From positions 1 through 10,489 of the forward strand of contig JAUNXM010000062.1 of NCBI GenBank assembly GCA_030539815.1: a stretch of 10,489 nt of DNA. The letters are read 5' to 3'. A program made the translations under genes and the position numbers. Below the pieces are notes generated by a model, which was not told where the DNA came from, did not search any database, and saw only the letters and a program-made list of their open reading frames with translations. This stretch comes from Methanobacterium sp. (lineage in GTDB: Archaea; Methanobacteriota; Methanobacteria; Methanobacteriales; Methanobacteriaceae). Each line of letters starts with the position of its first letter. The first letter of the stretch is position 1. Positions 1-6,196 of the stretch are shown piece after piece.

Positions 1-135
1 AGCTATGCCGTCAATGACAAGAGAAATGATAACAAAATAGTAGATTATTATAAAGAAAAGGATATTAAAAAACGAATGGGGATATTTATCGATATAATTG
101 GCTTTGATAAATTCTCTAAAGCTATCATAGGTTAA
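1..135 (+). CDS. C-terminal end of a possible sulfite/nitrite-reductase-like protein (5' truncated)
   Basis: Reading from base 1, frame 1 is open for 44 codons and ends at TAA 133-135; the start lies outside the window. The tail is rich in Lys and Asp and contains the pattern YYKEKDIKKRMG followed by IDIIGFDKF. From memory, this arrangement (a helix with a tyrosine pair, then KxRMG or ERxG, then an I-D-x-I-G-F-x-K-F helix) is typical of the extreme C-terminus of the 4Fe-4S sulfite/nitrite reductase-like proteins common in methanogens. None of the siroheme or Fe-S cysteine motifs is in view, so the identification rests on a short tail. That a coding region ends here is much surer than the family. 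A possible terminator follows within 75 bp. Confidence 0.5.
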   Translation, partial: SYAVNDKRNDNKIVDYYKEKDIKKRMGIFIDIIGFDKFSKAIIG

Positions 136-163
136 GAAATGAATAGTAGTTAAAGAGGTTTAT

Positions 164-208
164 AAACTGAAAACTCTCTTATTAAAGCACGGCCTCTTCA
201 GTTTTTTA
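164..208 (+). terminator. Possible transcription terminator after the left-edge gene
   Basis: The arms AAACTGAA (164-171) and TTCAGTTT (197-204) are perfect 8-bp inverted repeats, and the right arm runs into a T6 tract (202-207). The loop is long (25 nt), so the hairpin is modest. The T tract alone would suit archaeal termination. It lies about 30-70 bp after the left-edge stop codon and about 85 bp before the next gene. Confidence 0.4.
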
Positions 209-293
209 AGCAAGGCTGGGAATGTTTTTTGCAAGTTAAGGATGTCTTTCAGAATATTAAATCTCTCTTAATTTATTATAGGAGAAATATAAT

Positions 294-794
294 ATGGATT
301 CATTTTCGGAAAGCATGCAGGAATACAAGAAACAGTTGGATAAGGGCAAGATTCAGTATGCTTACCGGGGATTGATGCAGTATATCATGGATCTGAGAGT
401 GTATCTTAAAAATAAATTCCCTGAATATTCTGTATCTGGCATATATTATGGTTACATGGATATGACTTATTTCTCTTTCTCCCCTGATTCATTAAAGAAC
501 AGGAAACTTAAAATAGCCATTGTATTTCTTCATGAAACCTTTCAGTTTGAAGTATGGTTAGCAGGAGCCAATAAAATGGTCCAAAACAGATACTGGGAAC
601 TGGTAAAAGAAGGTACTTGGCATGGATACCATATTCCATCTAAACCCCAAGAAGTAGACTCCATCATGGAGCACGTTTTAGTAGAAAATCCCAATTTCTC
701 AGATTTAAATAAATTAACCCAGCAGATAGAAAGGGGTTCATTGGAATTCATAACTGATGTTTCCAACTTCCTATCTAAACATGATTTAAAATAG
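294..794 (+). CDS. Conserved hypothetical protein (possible DUF7000-type family)
   Basis: This 166-residue soluble protein has no signal peptide or membrane helix. The ATG has GGAG at 281-284, nine bases upstream, which supports this start. The N-terminal third is helical and charged (QEYKKQLDKGKIQYAYRGLM). The middle is rich in aromatics (SGIYYGYMDMTYFSF, about residues 48-62; KIAIVFLHETFQFEVWLAG, about 73-91). The C-terminal part ends in a helix after a conserved-looking VDSIMEHVLVENP stretch. I recall proteins of this build in bacteria and methanogens under the name DUF7000, but I cannot run a search. No catalytic motif is evident, so I assign no function. The gene stands alone, with the convergent MTH865-like gene 135 bp downstream. 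It is complete, with no frameshift. Confidence 0.85.
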   Translation: MDSFSESMQEYKKQLDKGKIQYAYRGLMQYIMDLRVYLKNKFPEYSVSGIYYGYMDMTYFSFSPDSLKNRKLKIAIVFLHETFQFEVWLAGANKMVQNRYWELVKEGTWHGYHIPSKPQEVDSIMEHVLVENPNFSDLNKLTQQIERGSLEFITDVSNFLSKHDLK

Positions 795-911
795 ACTCAA
801 TAGGTTCTTAATTATTTACAGTAAATAGAATTTATTGAAGAGCTTAAGGTGGGTAATTCTTTCATTACACTTTAATCTTCAAATAATTTTAATTATGTAC
901 CATAAACTTTT

Positions 912-939
912 AAAAAAATATAAATAGGGTTATAACCCT
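912..939 (-). terminator. Probable terminator of the MTH865-like gene
   Basis: A perfect 14-bp palindrome, AGGGTTATAACCCT (926-939), spans the stop codon of the minus-strand gene. In that strand's direction it is followed by AT-rich sequence containing a T7 run (918 down to 912). The palindrome leaves almost no loop if fully paired, so the real hairpin would have about a 5-bp stem. The T run is the stronger evidence. Confidence 0.45.
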
Positions 940-1169
940 GCTCTTTCAACGATCACGTCTGCTACATCTTTGGCTGATTTAAATGGAAAATCATCACCAG
1001 TCAACACTTTTCCTGCGTCTCCGGCTTTTAGTTCCACATCCCCTGATTTACACGTAGTTTCTGCCCCTTCAGGAAATGCATTTAAGAGTGCTTCAGGTGT
1101 TTCCAATGGAAATTTAGCCCCTGTCAATGCTCCAACAATTTGTGCATGTATTTCTTGTTTTACTCCCAT
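930..1169 (-). CDS. MTH865-family protein
   Basis: The product is a small 79-residue helical protein of the MTH865-like family (Pfam name from memory; a structure exists for the Methanothermobacter member, and its function is unknown). The match is clear: [20 protein letters not shown] at the N-terminus, a central [16 protein letters not shown] with the family cysteine, then [18 protein letters not shown] and a short C-terminal tail. The frame is open up to an ATG at 1202, but I chose the ATG at 1169. GGAGATGAT (1182-1174) is a good Shine-Dalgarno site for it, and a TATA box at 1216-1225 predicts a transcript starting near 1190, downstream of 1202. The ATG at 1178 overlaps the Shine-Dalgarno site. 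The gene is divergent from the winged-helix regulator, which may control it. Confidence 0.9.
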   Translation of the reverse strand: MGVKQEIHAQIVGALTGAKFPLETPEALLNAFPEGAETTCKSGDVELKAGDAGKVLTGDDFPFKSAKDVADVIVERAGL

Positions 1170-1173
1170 TTTT

Positions 1174-1182
1174 ATCATCTCC
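1174..1182 (-). promoter_or_regulatory. Ribosome binding site deciding the MTH865-like start
   Basis: On the minus strand, GGAGATGAT sits four bases before ATG 1169 and differs by one base from the ideal GGAGGTGAT. It excludes the longer in-frame starts at 1202 and 1178: the first lies upstream of it and the second lies within it. Confidence 0.7.
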
Positions 1183-1215
1183 AATGATTTAACTAATTTC
1201 ATCTATAACTATCGT

Positions 1216-1225
1216 TAAATATAAA
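1216..1225 (-). promoter_or_regulatory. TATA box of the MTH865-like gene
   Basis: The minus-strand sequence TTTATATTTA is a near-ideal archaeal TATA box. About 25 bp downstream the transcript would start near 1190, leaving a leader of about 20-25 nt that holds the Shine-Dalgarno site. The identical decamer occurs upstream of the SulP gene (5907-5916). Confidence 0.6.
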
Positions 1226-1226
1226 T

Positions 1227-1261
1227 ATATACTAAACCGTCATTAAAATATACTAAGTATA
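1227..1261. promoter_or_regulatory. Candidate operator region between divergent genes
   Basis: The octamer ATATACTA occurs at 1227-1234 and again at 1248-1255, exactly 21 bp apart, or two helical turns. The second copy is part of a perfect inverted repeat TATACT-A-AGTATA (1249-1261). The sites flank the TATA box of the MTH865-like gene and overlap a plausible TATA (TTAAAATA, 1244-1251) for the winged-helix gene. The layout suits a dimeric regulator that represses or activates both genes, possibly the neighbouring one acting on itself. In such AT-rich DNA, chance cannot be excluded. Confidence 0.4.
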
Positions 1262-1333
1262 GTTCAATACACAAACATCAGTTATAGAATTAAAGAGAAA
1301 CTTCATTCTGGAAACTAAAATAATGAAGAAAGT

Positions 1334-2080
1334 GTGAATCAAATGAAAAGTTCTAAAATCTCCGATACTTCGGCCAAATTAGAGGCAATTCACCAGGATA
1401 TCAAAAAATTAATGGAAAAATCCAATCAGGAATATTTAGATATGATGGTTTCCAATTTAAGGAAGGATTTTCTTGATTCCATAGCTACTTACCTAACTGA
1501 TGATATTCAAAGTGGATTGGAACAGGGAATGGTTGACCTCTGTCCCATGAGAAACTCTTGTAAATCAGTATTCACTGATTTTTTAGAGGATAATTCAAAA
1601 AATATCCGAAATTGGAATGTTTCAGATGAGATTATAACTGGCAAAAGGGACGAATTGAGTCAGATTCGGAAAGAAGTATCCTTTGATAATTGTGAGATCT
1701 GTTTCAGTGAAGTTAACTCGCTTTTTGAAAAACAACTAAATCTTATAGACTCTCTACAGATATACAATTCCAATAATAAAAAAAAGATTGAAATATCTGC
1801 TATGGATGAGGAAATCCTGGTCAAAAATATATTAGAACCGTTATCCAATAAGCAGAGGCTTCAAATATTAAAATCAGTGGTATCTGAAACCCGTTCTTTC
1901 TCAGCACTATCTGAAATCACCGGCCTCCGTGGAGGTAACTTGTTATTCCACATTCAAAAACTCCTGAAAAGTGAGCTTATCCTCCAGAGACACGAAAGAG
2001 GATACTACATGATCACTAAGAAAGGATTCAATTTAATATTACTACTTGCTGAGATTCAAGAATCCATGTTAGATGGGTAG
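1334..2080 (+). CDS. Winged helix-turn-helix transcriptional regulator with a four-cysteine sensor region
   Basis: The product has 248 residues. Residues about 163-240 form an ArsR-like winged helix: ILEPLSNKQRLQILKSV (helix 1), FSALSEITGLRGGNLLFHIQ (helix-turn-helix with recognition helix), and a wing HERGYYMITKKG. The N-terminal half (about 10-150) is helical and charged. It carries C70 and C76 (LCPMRNSC) and the pair C120/C123 (CEIC), four cysteines in all, which could bind a metal or an Fe-S cluster or sense redox state; that is inference. The start is uncertain: GTG 1334 opens the frame, and ATG 1343 is three codons later; neither has a strong Shine-Dalgarno site. The gene is divergent from the MTH865-like gene across an operator-like spacer, a common layout for a local regulator, and convergent with the histidine kinase. 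The ligand and targets are unknown. Confidence 0.85.
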   Translation: MNQMKSSKISDTSAKLEAIHQDIKKLMEKSNQEYLDMMVSNLRKDFLDSIATYLTDDIQSGLEQGMVDLCPMRNSCKSVFTDFLEDNSKNIRNWNVSDEIITGKRDELSQIRKEVSFDNCEICFSEVNSLFEKQLNLIDSLQIYNSNNKKKIEISAMDEEILVKNILEPLSNKQRLQILKSVVSETRSFSALSEITGLRGGNLLFHIQKLLKSELILQRHERGYYMITKKGFNLILLLAEIQESMLDG

Positions 2081-2175
2081 GAACTGTCATCGGACATATC
2101 CAATTGCTTTTAATACTTGTATTTCTCAGTCTAACACTCTTGGTACAATCCGAGTTTATTTAATTGATTAAATGG

Positions 2176-3639
2176 TTATTTGTATTGCTCTTTAAATGTT
2201 ATTCTAAATTCAGTTCCCTTATCTTTATTTAATTCAATTTTCCCATCTATTTGTGTGGTTAAATTATTCACTAACTGCAAACCCAGTGTCGAAGTATTCC
2301 TAAAGTCAATATCATCTGGAAATCCCACTCCCGTGTCTGAAACTACCAGAACGAATTCATCACCCTCTTCATGGAACTCTATATTGATTTCACCCTTAGT
2401 ATCACCCACAAATCCGTGTTTCATGGAATTAGTTACCAATTCATTTACAATAAGGCCCAGGGGCACGGTGGTGTTAATATCCACCATTAAATTTTCCACA
2501 TTCAGGTTCATCTTAACCCGGCCTAAGTTGGTGATGCAACTATGGAACAGATCTTTAGATAAAGTCTGAATATAATCTCCAAAGTCGATCCGTTTAAGGT
2601 CAGGGGATTGATAAAGACGTTCGTGGATGAGGGCCATTGAGCGCGCCCGATTCTGACTTTCCCTGAAGATATCCAGGGCTTCCTTGTCCTTTATATACTG
2701 GGATTGAAGATTAAGTAGGCTGGATATTACCATGAGATTATTCTTAACCCTGTGATGTATCTCTTTTAAAAGAACTTCTTTTTCGGTTAATGATTTTTTA
2801 AGTTTTTCCTCAACCATTTTACGTTCAGTAACGTCCTGAACTGTTCCGTAAACATGTACATTACTTTTTTTGGTGGGGGGAGTTACTCTGATCACAATGG
2901 CCACGTGCCTGGTTTTTCCATCATTGCGAACCACTCTGTGATGTATTTCCCTGCCAAAGATTAATCTACGCTCCTTTAAGGATGATTCTATTAGTTCTCC
3001 TATTGATCCAGCATCGTCTGGATGTACATATTTCCGTAAATAGTCATCCAGTGAAATTTGATAACTACCTTCCTTTTCAGCAGTGGTACCCAAAATAGAG
3101 TAGAATCTATCATTAAAGGTGAAAGTTTTATTTGATATATCTAATTCCCAGTTAGCCAACTTAGCCAGGTCCATGGCATTTTCAAGTTGGATTTGGCTTA
3201 ATTTCAACGCGTTTTCAGCTTCTTGTCGTTCAGTTATGTCAATACAGAAGACGTTAATGCCTATGATTCCCTTATCTGATTGTATGGGGTTGTATATGTT
3301 TTCCCAGTAATTACGGCTGAGGCTTTCTTCCCCGTATTCCTCAACGATTATGAAATTTTCCCCTGAAAGCACCCGGTCAAAGTTCACCTTGGCTTTTTCA
3401 CGGTCTTCGGGATATGATATGTAGTCCAGCATGCTTTTACCAATTTCAATATCAGCGTCCCAGATATTTTTCATGGTCTGGCTGTGGGCCTGGTTGAAGA
3501 AGATGTATTGATAGTTTTGGTCCAGTGAAAAGGCAATGATGTTTTCCGGACCTTCAAATATGGAGTTAAGAATAGCTCCGGAGTGTTCAAGGTTTATATT
3601 AGCTTTTTCAACCTGGTTATTGTCTTTAATTTCATTCAC
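2176..3639 (-). CDS. Cytoplasmic PAS-PAS sensor histidine kinase (HisKA_2 type)
   Basis: The product has 487 residues and no membrane helix, so it should sense an internal signal. PAS domain 1 spans about residues 20-138 and ends in the typical DITERQEAENAL linker. PAS domain 2 (PAS_3-like, with YVHPDD at 204-209) spans about 150-275 and ends in DVTERK. The dimerization/phosphoacceptor box is EIHHRVKNNL (293-302), the HisKA_2 form, with H295 the likely phosphorylated histidine. The ATPase domain shows the N box (VNELVTNSMKHGF, N399 and N404), G1 DTGVGFP (435-441) and G2 around TLGLQL (451-456), so it looks active. The start is GTG at 3639, directly after an in-frame TAA, and the AAGGAG site overlaps it. 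A minus-strand TATA at 3668-3675 would start the transcript only a few bases upstream. No response regulator lies in the window, so it is an orphan kinase here. PAS domains often bind heme, flavin or small ligands, but no such residue can be assigned. Confidence 0.93.
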   Translation of the reverse strand: MNEIKDNNQVEKANINLEHSGAILNSIFEGPENIIAFSLDQNYQYIFFNQAHSQTMKNIWDADIEIGKSMLDYISYPEDREKAKVNFDRVLSGENFIIVEEYGEESLSRNYWENIYNPIQSDKGIIGINVFCIDITERQEAENALKLSQIQLENAMDLAKLANWELDISNKTFTFNDRFYSILGTTAEKEGSYQISLDDYLRKYVHPDDAGSIGELIESSLKERRLIFGREIHHRVVRNDGKTRHVAIVIRVTPPTKKSNVHVYGTVQDVTERKMVEEKLKKSLTEKEVLLKEIHHRVKNNLMVISSLLNLQSQYIKDKEALDIFRESQNRARSMALIHERLYQSPDLKRIDFGDYIQTLSKDLFHSCITNLGRVKMNLNVENLMVDINTTVPLGLIVNELVTNSMKHGFVGDTKGEINIEFHEEGDEFVLVVSDTGVGFPDDIDFRNTSTLGLQLVNNLTTQIDGKIELNKDKGTEFRITFKEQYK

Positions 3640-3667
3640 TCCTTACATTTTTATTTACTAATTTGAA

Positions 3668-3675
3668 TTATAAAA
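3668..3675 (-). promoter_or_regulatory. TATA box of the histidine kinase gene
   Basis: The minus-strand TTTTATAA lies about 30 bp upstream of the GTG start. The predicted transcription start (near 3645) would give a nearly leaderless mRNA. That may explain why the Shine-Dalgarno-like AAGGAG overlaps the start codon. Confidence 0.45.
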
Positions 3676-4000
3676 CCAATTCTTCCAAATAGTTAATTTT
3701 CCTAATTTTAAATTTCCAGGTTTCTAAATAAAATAATATATTATTAATTAATTTTTTGGAATAAAACGATTTGGATATTCCGAAAGAAAATCTGATTTTT
3801 ATGATTTAAAGGTTTAAATGATTAGAAATGAGATCTAAACTAGTGGAAATGCTTTAATTATGGTATTGTGATTGATCAATGATTCGCATTGATATATTTA
3901 AATTAATCCAATATCAATCTTGATTTTTAATCCTGTTTTTATTATAATCTTCCAAACTTTTAAACTCATGGTTTTTTGTATATTGGGTAATTACTAACAA

Positions 4001-4129
4001 TCATCCAGTGGGTATTTCCAGAATTTCAGGTCTCCACATGATTCCGCTCACCGGGTAAACGTAACCTTCAATTCCCACTGATAATGGAATATAAATCCCA
4101 ATAACATCTCGCTTAATGTTTAAATCCAA
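4001..4129 (-). CDS. Possible small ORF or gene remnant downstream of SulP
   Basis: On the minus strand, eleven bases after the SulP stop codon, a frame opens at TTG 4129 just after a TGA and runs 42 codons to TGA 4001-4003. Its translation looks protein-like: IKRDVIGIYIPLSVGIEGYV, then YPVSGIMWRPEILEIPTG. A hand count gives about 40% GC, clearly above the flanking spacer. No Shine-Dalgarno site precedes the TTG or the internal GTG, and I do not recognise the family. It could be the decayed 3' end of a lost gene, a small protein read from the SulP transcript, or chance. It is not in frame with SulP. Confidence 0.3.
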   Translation of the reverse strand: MDLNIKRDVIGIYIPLSVGIEGYVYPVSGIMWRPEILEIPTG

Positions 4130-4140
4130 TCAAATTCAAC

Positions 4141-5826
4141 TTATTTTAAATTAATATTTTCCTTCTTCCAGAGCTCAATACAATCTTCTATGGTCAAAGA
4201 AACAAATCCCTCTACAATTTCTTCTTCCAGTTTCGTTTTCTGGATAGAATCCCTTAAAGGACCGTATATATTAGCGGCTTTAATTTCGATTCCCCTTAAC
4301 ATCATTTCTTCATATAACTCCTCTAACATCTCGGCGCTGGAGTGATCAATGAAGGATGTAGCCTCAAAGTCCAAGATTAATAGTTTAGTATCTTTATAAT
4401 CATGTTCAATTAGTTCTAAAATTTTATTCTTTATATCCTCAGTATTTAGAAATATTTGAGAACCGTCTACCCGAACTATAAGCACTTTAGGAATTATTTC
4501 TGCTTCCGGACGCCTCCTGATATCTAAGAACTGGTCTTTACCAGGCATTTTTCCTAAAACTGCAACATGGGGATTGTACATCTTATTCACCAACCCCACC
4601 ACCGATAATATTACCCCAATGACAATGGCTTCCAGTGCACCGAAGAAAAGTACAAATATCAGGGTTACCAGGGCAATGAGGAATTCAATTTTACTGAAAT
4701 GGTATATGCTCCGAAAGTGAGGAATATCTACCAGATTCTTAATTACAAAGAGTACAATTGCCGCCAGAATGGCCTCAGGCAAATTGGTGAAGATACCGGT
4801 AAAAAATATCAGAACCAACATGATAATTAATCCCGAGACAATACTGGCCAGCTGACTTTTGGCTCCACTTTCATCATTCACCGCAGTTCGAGATAGGGAA
4901 CCAGCCACGGGTAAACCCTGGAAAAAACCCACTGCAATATTGGACATGCCCAAAGCCAGAAGTTCTTGATTTTTATCAATTTTGTACCTGTTTTTAGCAG
5001 CATATTCCGTGGCAAATAGGTACCCCTCAATGAAACTTATCAGGAATACGGTGGAGGCAAGTGTTACTAGAATATTAACATCTAAAAGTGTCGGATCTGG
5101 AATTATGAGTGCGGGTAATCCCTGGGGAATGTGACCAACCACCTCCACGCCCAGCGATGTTAAATTGGCTATAGTAACCAGTATTATTGATCCTAAAACC
5201 AGAAACAGAGTGTTGGGAAGTTTGGGGAATTTCTTACCTGCAAAATATAAGAAAAGCAGTCCTCCCACACCTAATAACAGGGTAGGAAAGTTAGTCTGAT
5301 GGATGTGCATTACCAGGAAATACAATCGTTCAAAAAAGTTACCACTTCCACCGGCTATACCAAACAATTTAGGGAGTTGTCCTGATATTATGAATAATGA
5401 TATGCCTGCTAAAAAACCGGTTAAAACTGGTTTGGATATGAATTTAACTATGAATCCTAATTTCAAACCCCATGATAAGAGTGCCAGGACTCCAGATATA
5501 ACTGCCACCAGGGATGCTATAAGGGCGTACTGGGTTGCATTGGGAATCATCAAAGCCCCTAGGGTGGATCCTACCAGTATGGAGATGGTGGAAAGAGGGC
5601 CCACAGATAACTGACGTGAAGTTCCAAAGATGGCGTAAACCAGCAAGGCAACCATTGCCGAATATAAACCAACCTCTGGGGGTAGATTAGCCAGTGATAC
5701 GAATGCTATGGATTCGGGAATTACAAATGCACCAACAGTAACTCCGGCAATAATATCCGGGCGTAACCAATCCCTGTTGTAGTCTTGAGTCCATTTAGTT
5801 ATGGGCAAAAACCTTGAAATCCTCAT
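4141..5826 (-). CDS. SulP family anion transporter with STAS domain
   Basis: This 561-residue integral membrane protein belongs to the SulP/SLC26 family, whose members move sulfate, bicarbonate or other anions. The N-terminal signature is clear: DIIAGVTVGAFVIPESIAFV (24-43), then LANLPPEVGLYSAM (46-59) and TSRQLSVGP (69-77). The motif GLPVAGSLSRTAVNDESGAK (304-323) is the family's conserved region in the later helices. About a dozen hydrophobic segments fill residues 25-415. A cytoplasmic STAS domain follows (about 437-555), with LLILDFEATSFIDHSSAEML where the usual D-S/T-x-G turn reads DHSSA. Length is normal for the family. ATG 5826 has no good Shine-Dalgarno site. The substrate cannot be told from sequence: Methanobacteriales normally use sulfide, so sulfate is not assured, and bicarbonate is possible. 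The gene is divergent from the symporter operon. Confidence 0.93.
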   Translation of the reverse strand: MRISRFLPITKWTQDYNRDWLRPDIIAGVTVGAFVIPESIAFVSLANLPPEVGLYSAMVALLVYAIFGTSRQLSVGPLSTISILVGSTLGALMIPNATQYALIASLVAVISGVLALLSWGLKLGFIVKFISKPVLTGFLAGISLFIISGQLPKLFGIAGGSGNFFERLYFLVMHIHQTNFPTLLLGVGGLLFLYFAGKKFPKLPNTLFLVLGSIILVTIANLTSLGVEVVGHIPQGLPALIIPDPTLLDVNILVTLASTVFLISFIEGYLFATEYAAKNRYKIDKNQELLALGMSNIAVGFFQGLPVAGSLSRTAVNDESGAKSQLASIVSGLIIMLVLIFFTGIFTNLPEAILAAIVLFVIKNLVDIPHFRSIYHFSKIEFLIALVTLIFVLFFGALEAIVIGVILSVVGLVNKMYNPHVAVLGKMPGKDQFLDIRRRPEAEIIPKVLIVRVDGSQIFLNTEDIKNKILELIEHDYKDTKLLILDFEATSFIDHSSAEMLEELYEEMMLRGIEIKAANIYGPLRDSIQKTKLEEEIVEGFVSLTIEDCIELWKKENINLK

Positions 5827-5906
5827 AAATGTCCATCCATGAAAAATTCATTTTTTAACTACATCTAAATGATTTCCCTGTTGATTTTTATAGAAATGGA
5901 CCTAAT

Positions 5907-5924
5907 TAAATATAAATCCGGATT
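5907..5924 (-). promoter_or_regulatory. SulP promoter: TATA box with adjoining palindrome
   Basis: The minus-strand TTTATATTTA (5916-5907) is a good TATA box, giving a predicted start near 5885 and a leader of about 60 nt. A perfect 10-bp palindrome AATCCGGATT (5915-5924) overlaps its upstream edge, where the TFB recognition element normally lies. It could be part of that element or a regulator site. Confidence 0.5.
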
Positions 5925-5940
5925 GTAAATAGGTGGTGTT

Positions 5941-5974
5941 GGATATAACATGTTCTTGGATCTAACATGTTCTT
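5941..5974. repeat. Tandem 17-bp direct repeat, candidate operator
   Basis: Two abutting copies, GGATATAACATGTTCTT (5941-5957) and GGATCTAACATGTTCTT (5958-5974), match at 16 of 17 positions. Each contains the 8-bp palindrome AACATGTT. The pair lies in the divergent region between SulP (-) and the symporter operon (+), about 25 bp upstream of the SulP TATA box. This looks like paired binding sites for a dimeric regulator. Confidence 0.5.
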
Positions 5975-6146
5975 TATTTCCCCTGAATTATTTTTTTATT
6001 CCATGGAAATAATAAATCTGTTTAATGTGAATTTCGGATTCCTGATTCTTTAGTTTTTTTTGAAATATTAGTTTTAATCTTCAACCCGGGGTTCATGATG
6101 GCGGAATAAATACCTAAAAAAATATTTAACCTATTGTTCATTTAAT

Positions 6147-6154
6147 TTATAATA
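6147..6154 (+). promoter_or_regulatory. TATA box of the symporter operon
   Basis: TTTATAAT lies about 25 bp upstream of a predicted transcript start near 6173, which would leave a leader of about 25 nt. That leader carries the near-perfect Shine-Dalgarno site GGAGGTGA (6185-6192), four bases before the ATG at 6197. Confidence 0.5.
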
Positions 6155-6196
6155 ATAAATAATAACAGAATTAGCGGCGTTTAAGGAGGTGAGATA

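Larger units (their letters stand above)
3640..4140. other. 500-bp spacer between histidine kinase and SulP genes
   Basis: The part nearest the kinase (3640-4000) is very AT-rich and shows no gene. It contains the kinase TATA box and a 10-bp palindrome ATTGATCAAT (3871-3880). The part nearest SulP (4001-4129) is noticeably richer in GC and holds a coding-like minus-strand frame, listed separately. I see no clear terminator for the SulP transcript. Confidence 0.6.
5827..6196. other. 370-bp divergent promoter region of two transport units
   Basis: No gene is seen. From the SulP side it holds the SulP leader, the TATA box with palindrome, the 17-bp tandem repeat, two more short palindromes (TTCCATGGAA at 5999-6008 and AACCC-G-GGGTT at 6083-6093), and the TATA box and Shine-Dalgarno site of the symporter operon. 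The number of palindromes suggests a regulated region. Confidence 0.6.

Noticed and set aside
970..1218. 82-codon open frame on the + strand over the MTH865-like gene
   Set aside because: It is the antisense shadow of a clearly identified minus-strand gene and has no ribosome binding site of its own.
2180..2569. 129-codon + strand frame inside the histidine kinase gene
   Set aside because: The minus strand encodes the conserved ATPase domain here; the + frame is low-complexity and has no family features.
3871..3880. ATTGATCAAT palindrome in the kinase-SulP spacer
   Set aside because: A single 10-bp palindrome in very AT-rich DNA and not placed at a promoter I can define; likely chance.
5303..5614. 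103-codon + strand frame inside the SulP gene
   Set aside because: It is antisense to conserved SulP transmembrane segments; no promoter or ribosome site.
6083..6093. AACCC-G-GGGTT sharing CCCGGGGTT with the hairpin after pyrE
   Set aside because: The shared core is only nine bases and the contexts differ; no evidence that they are related elements.
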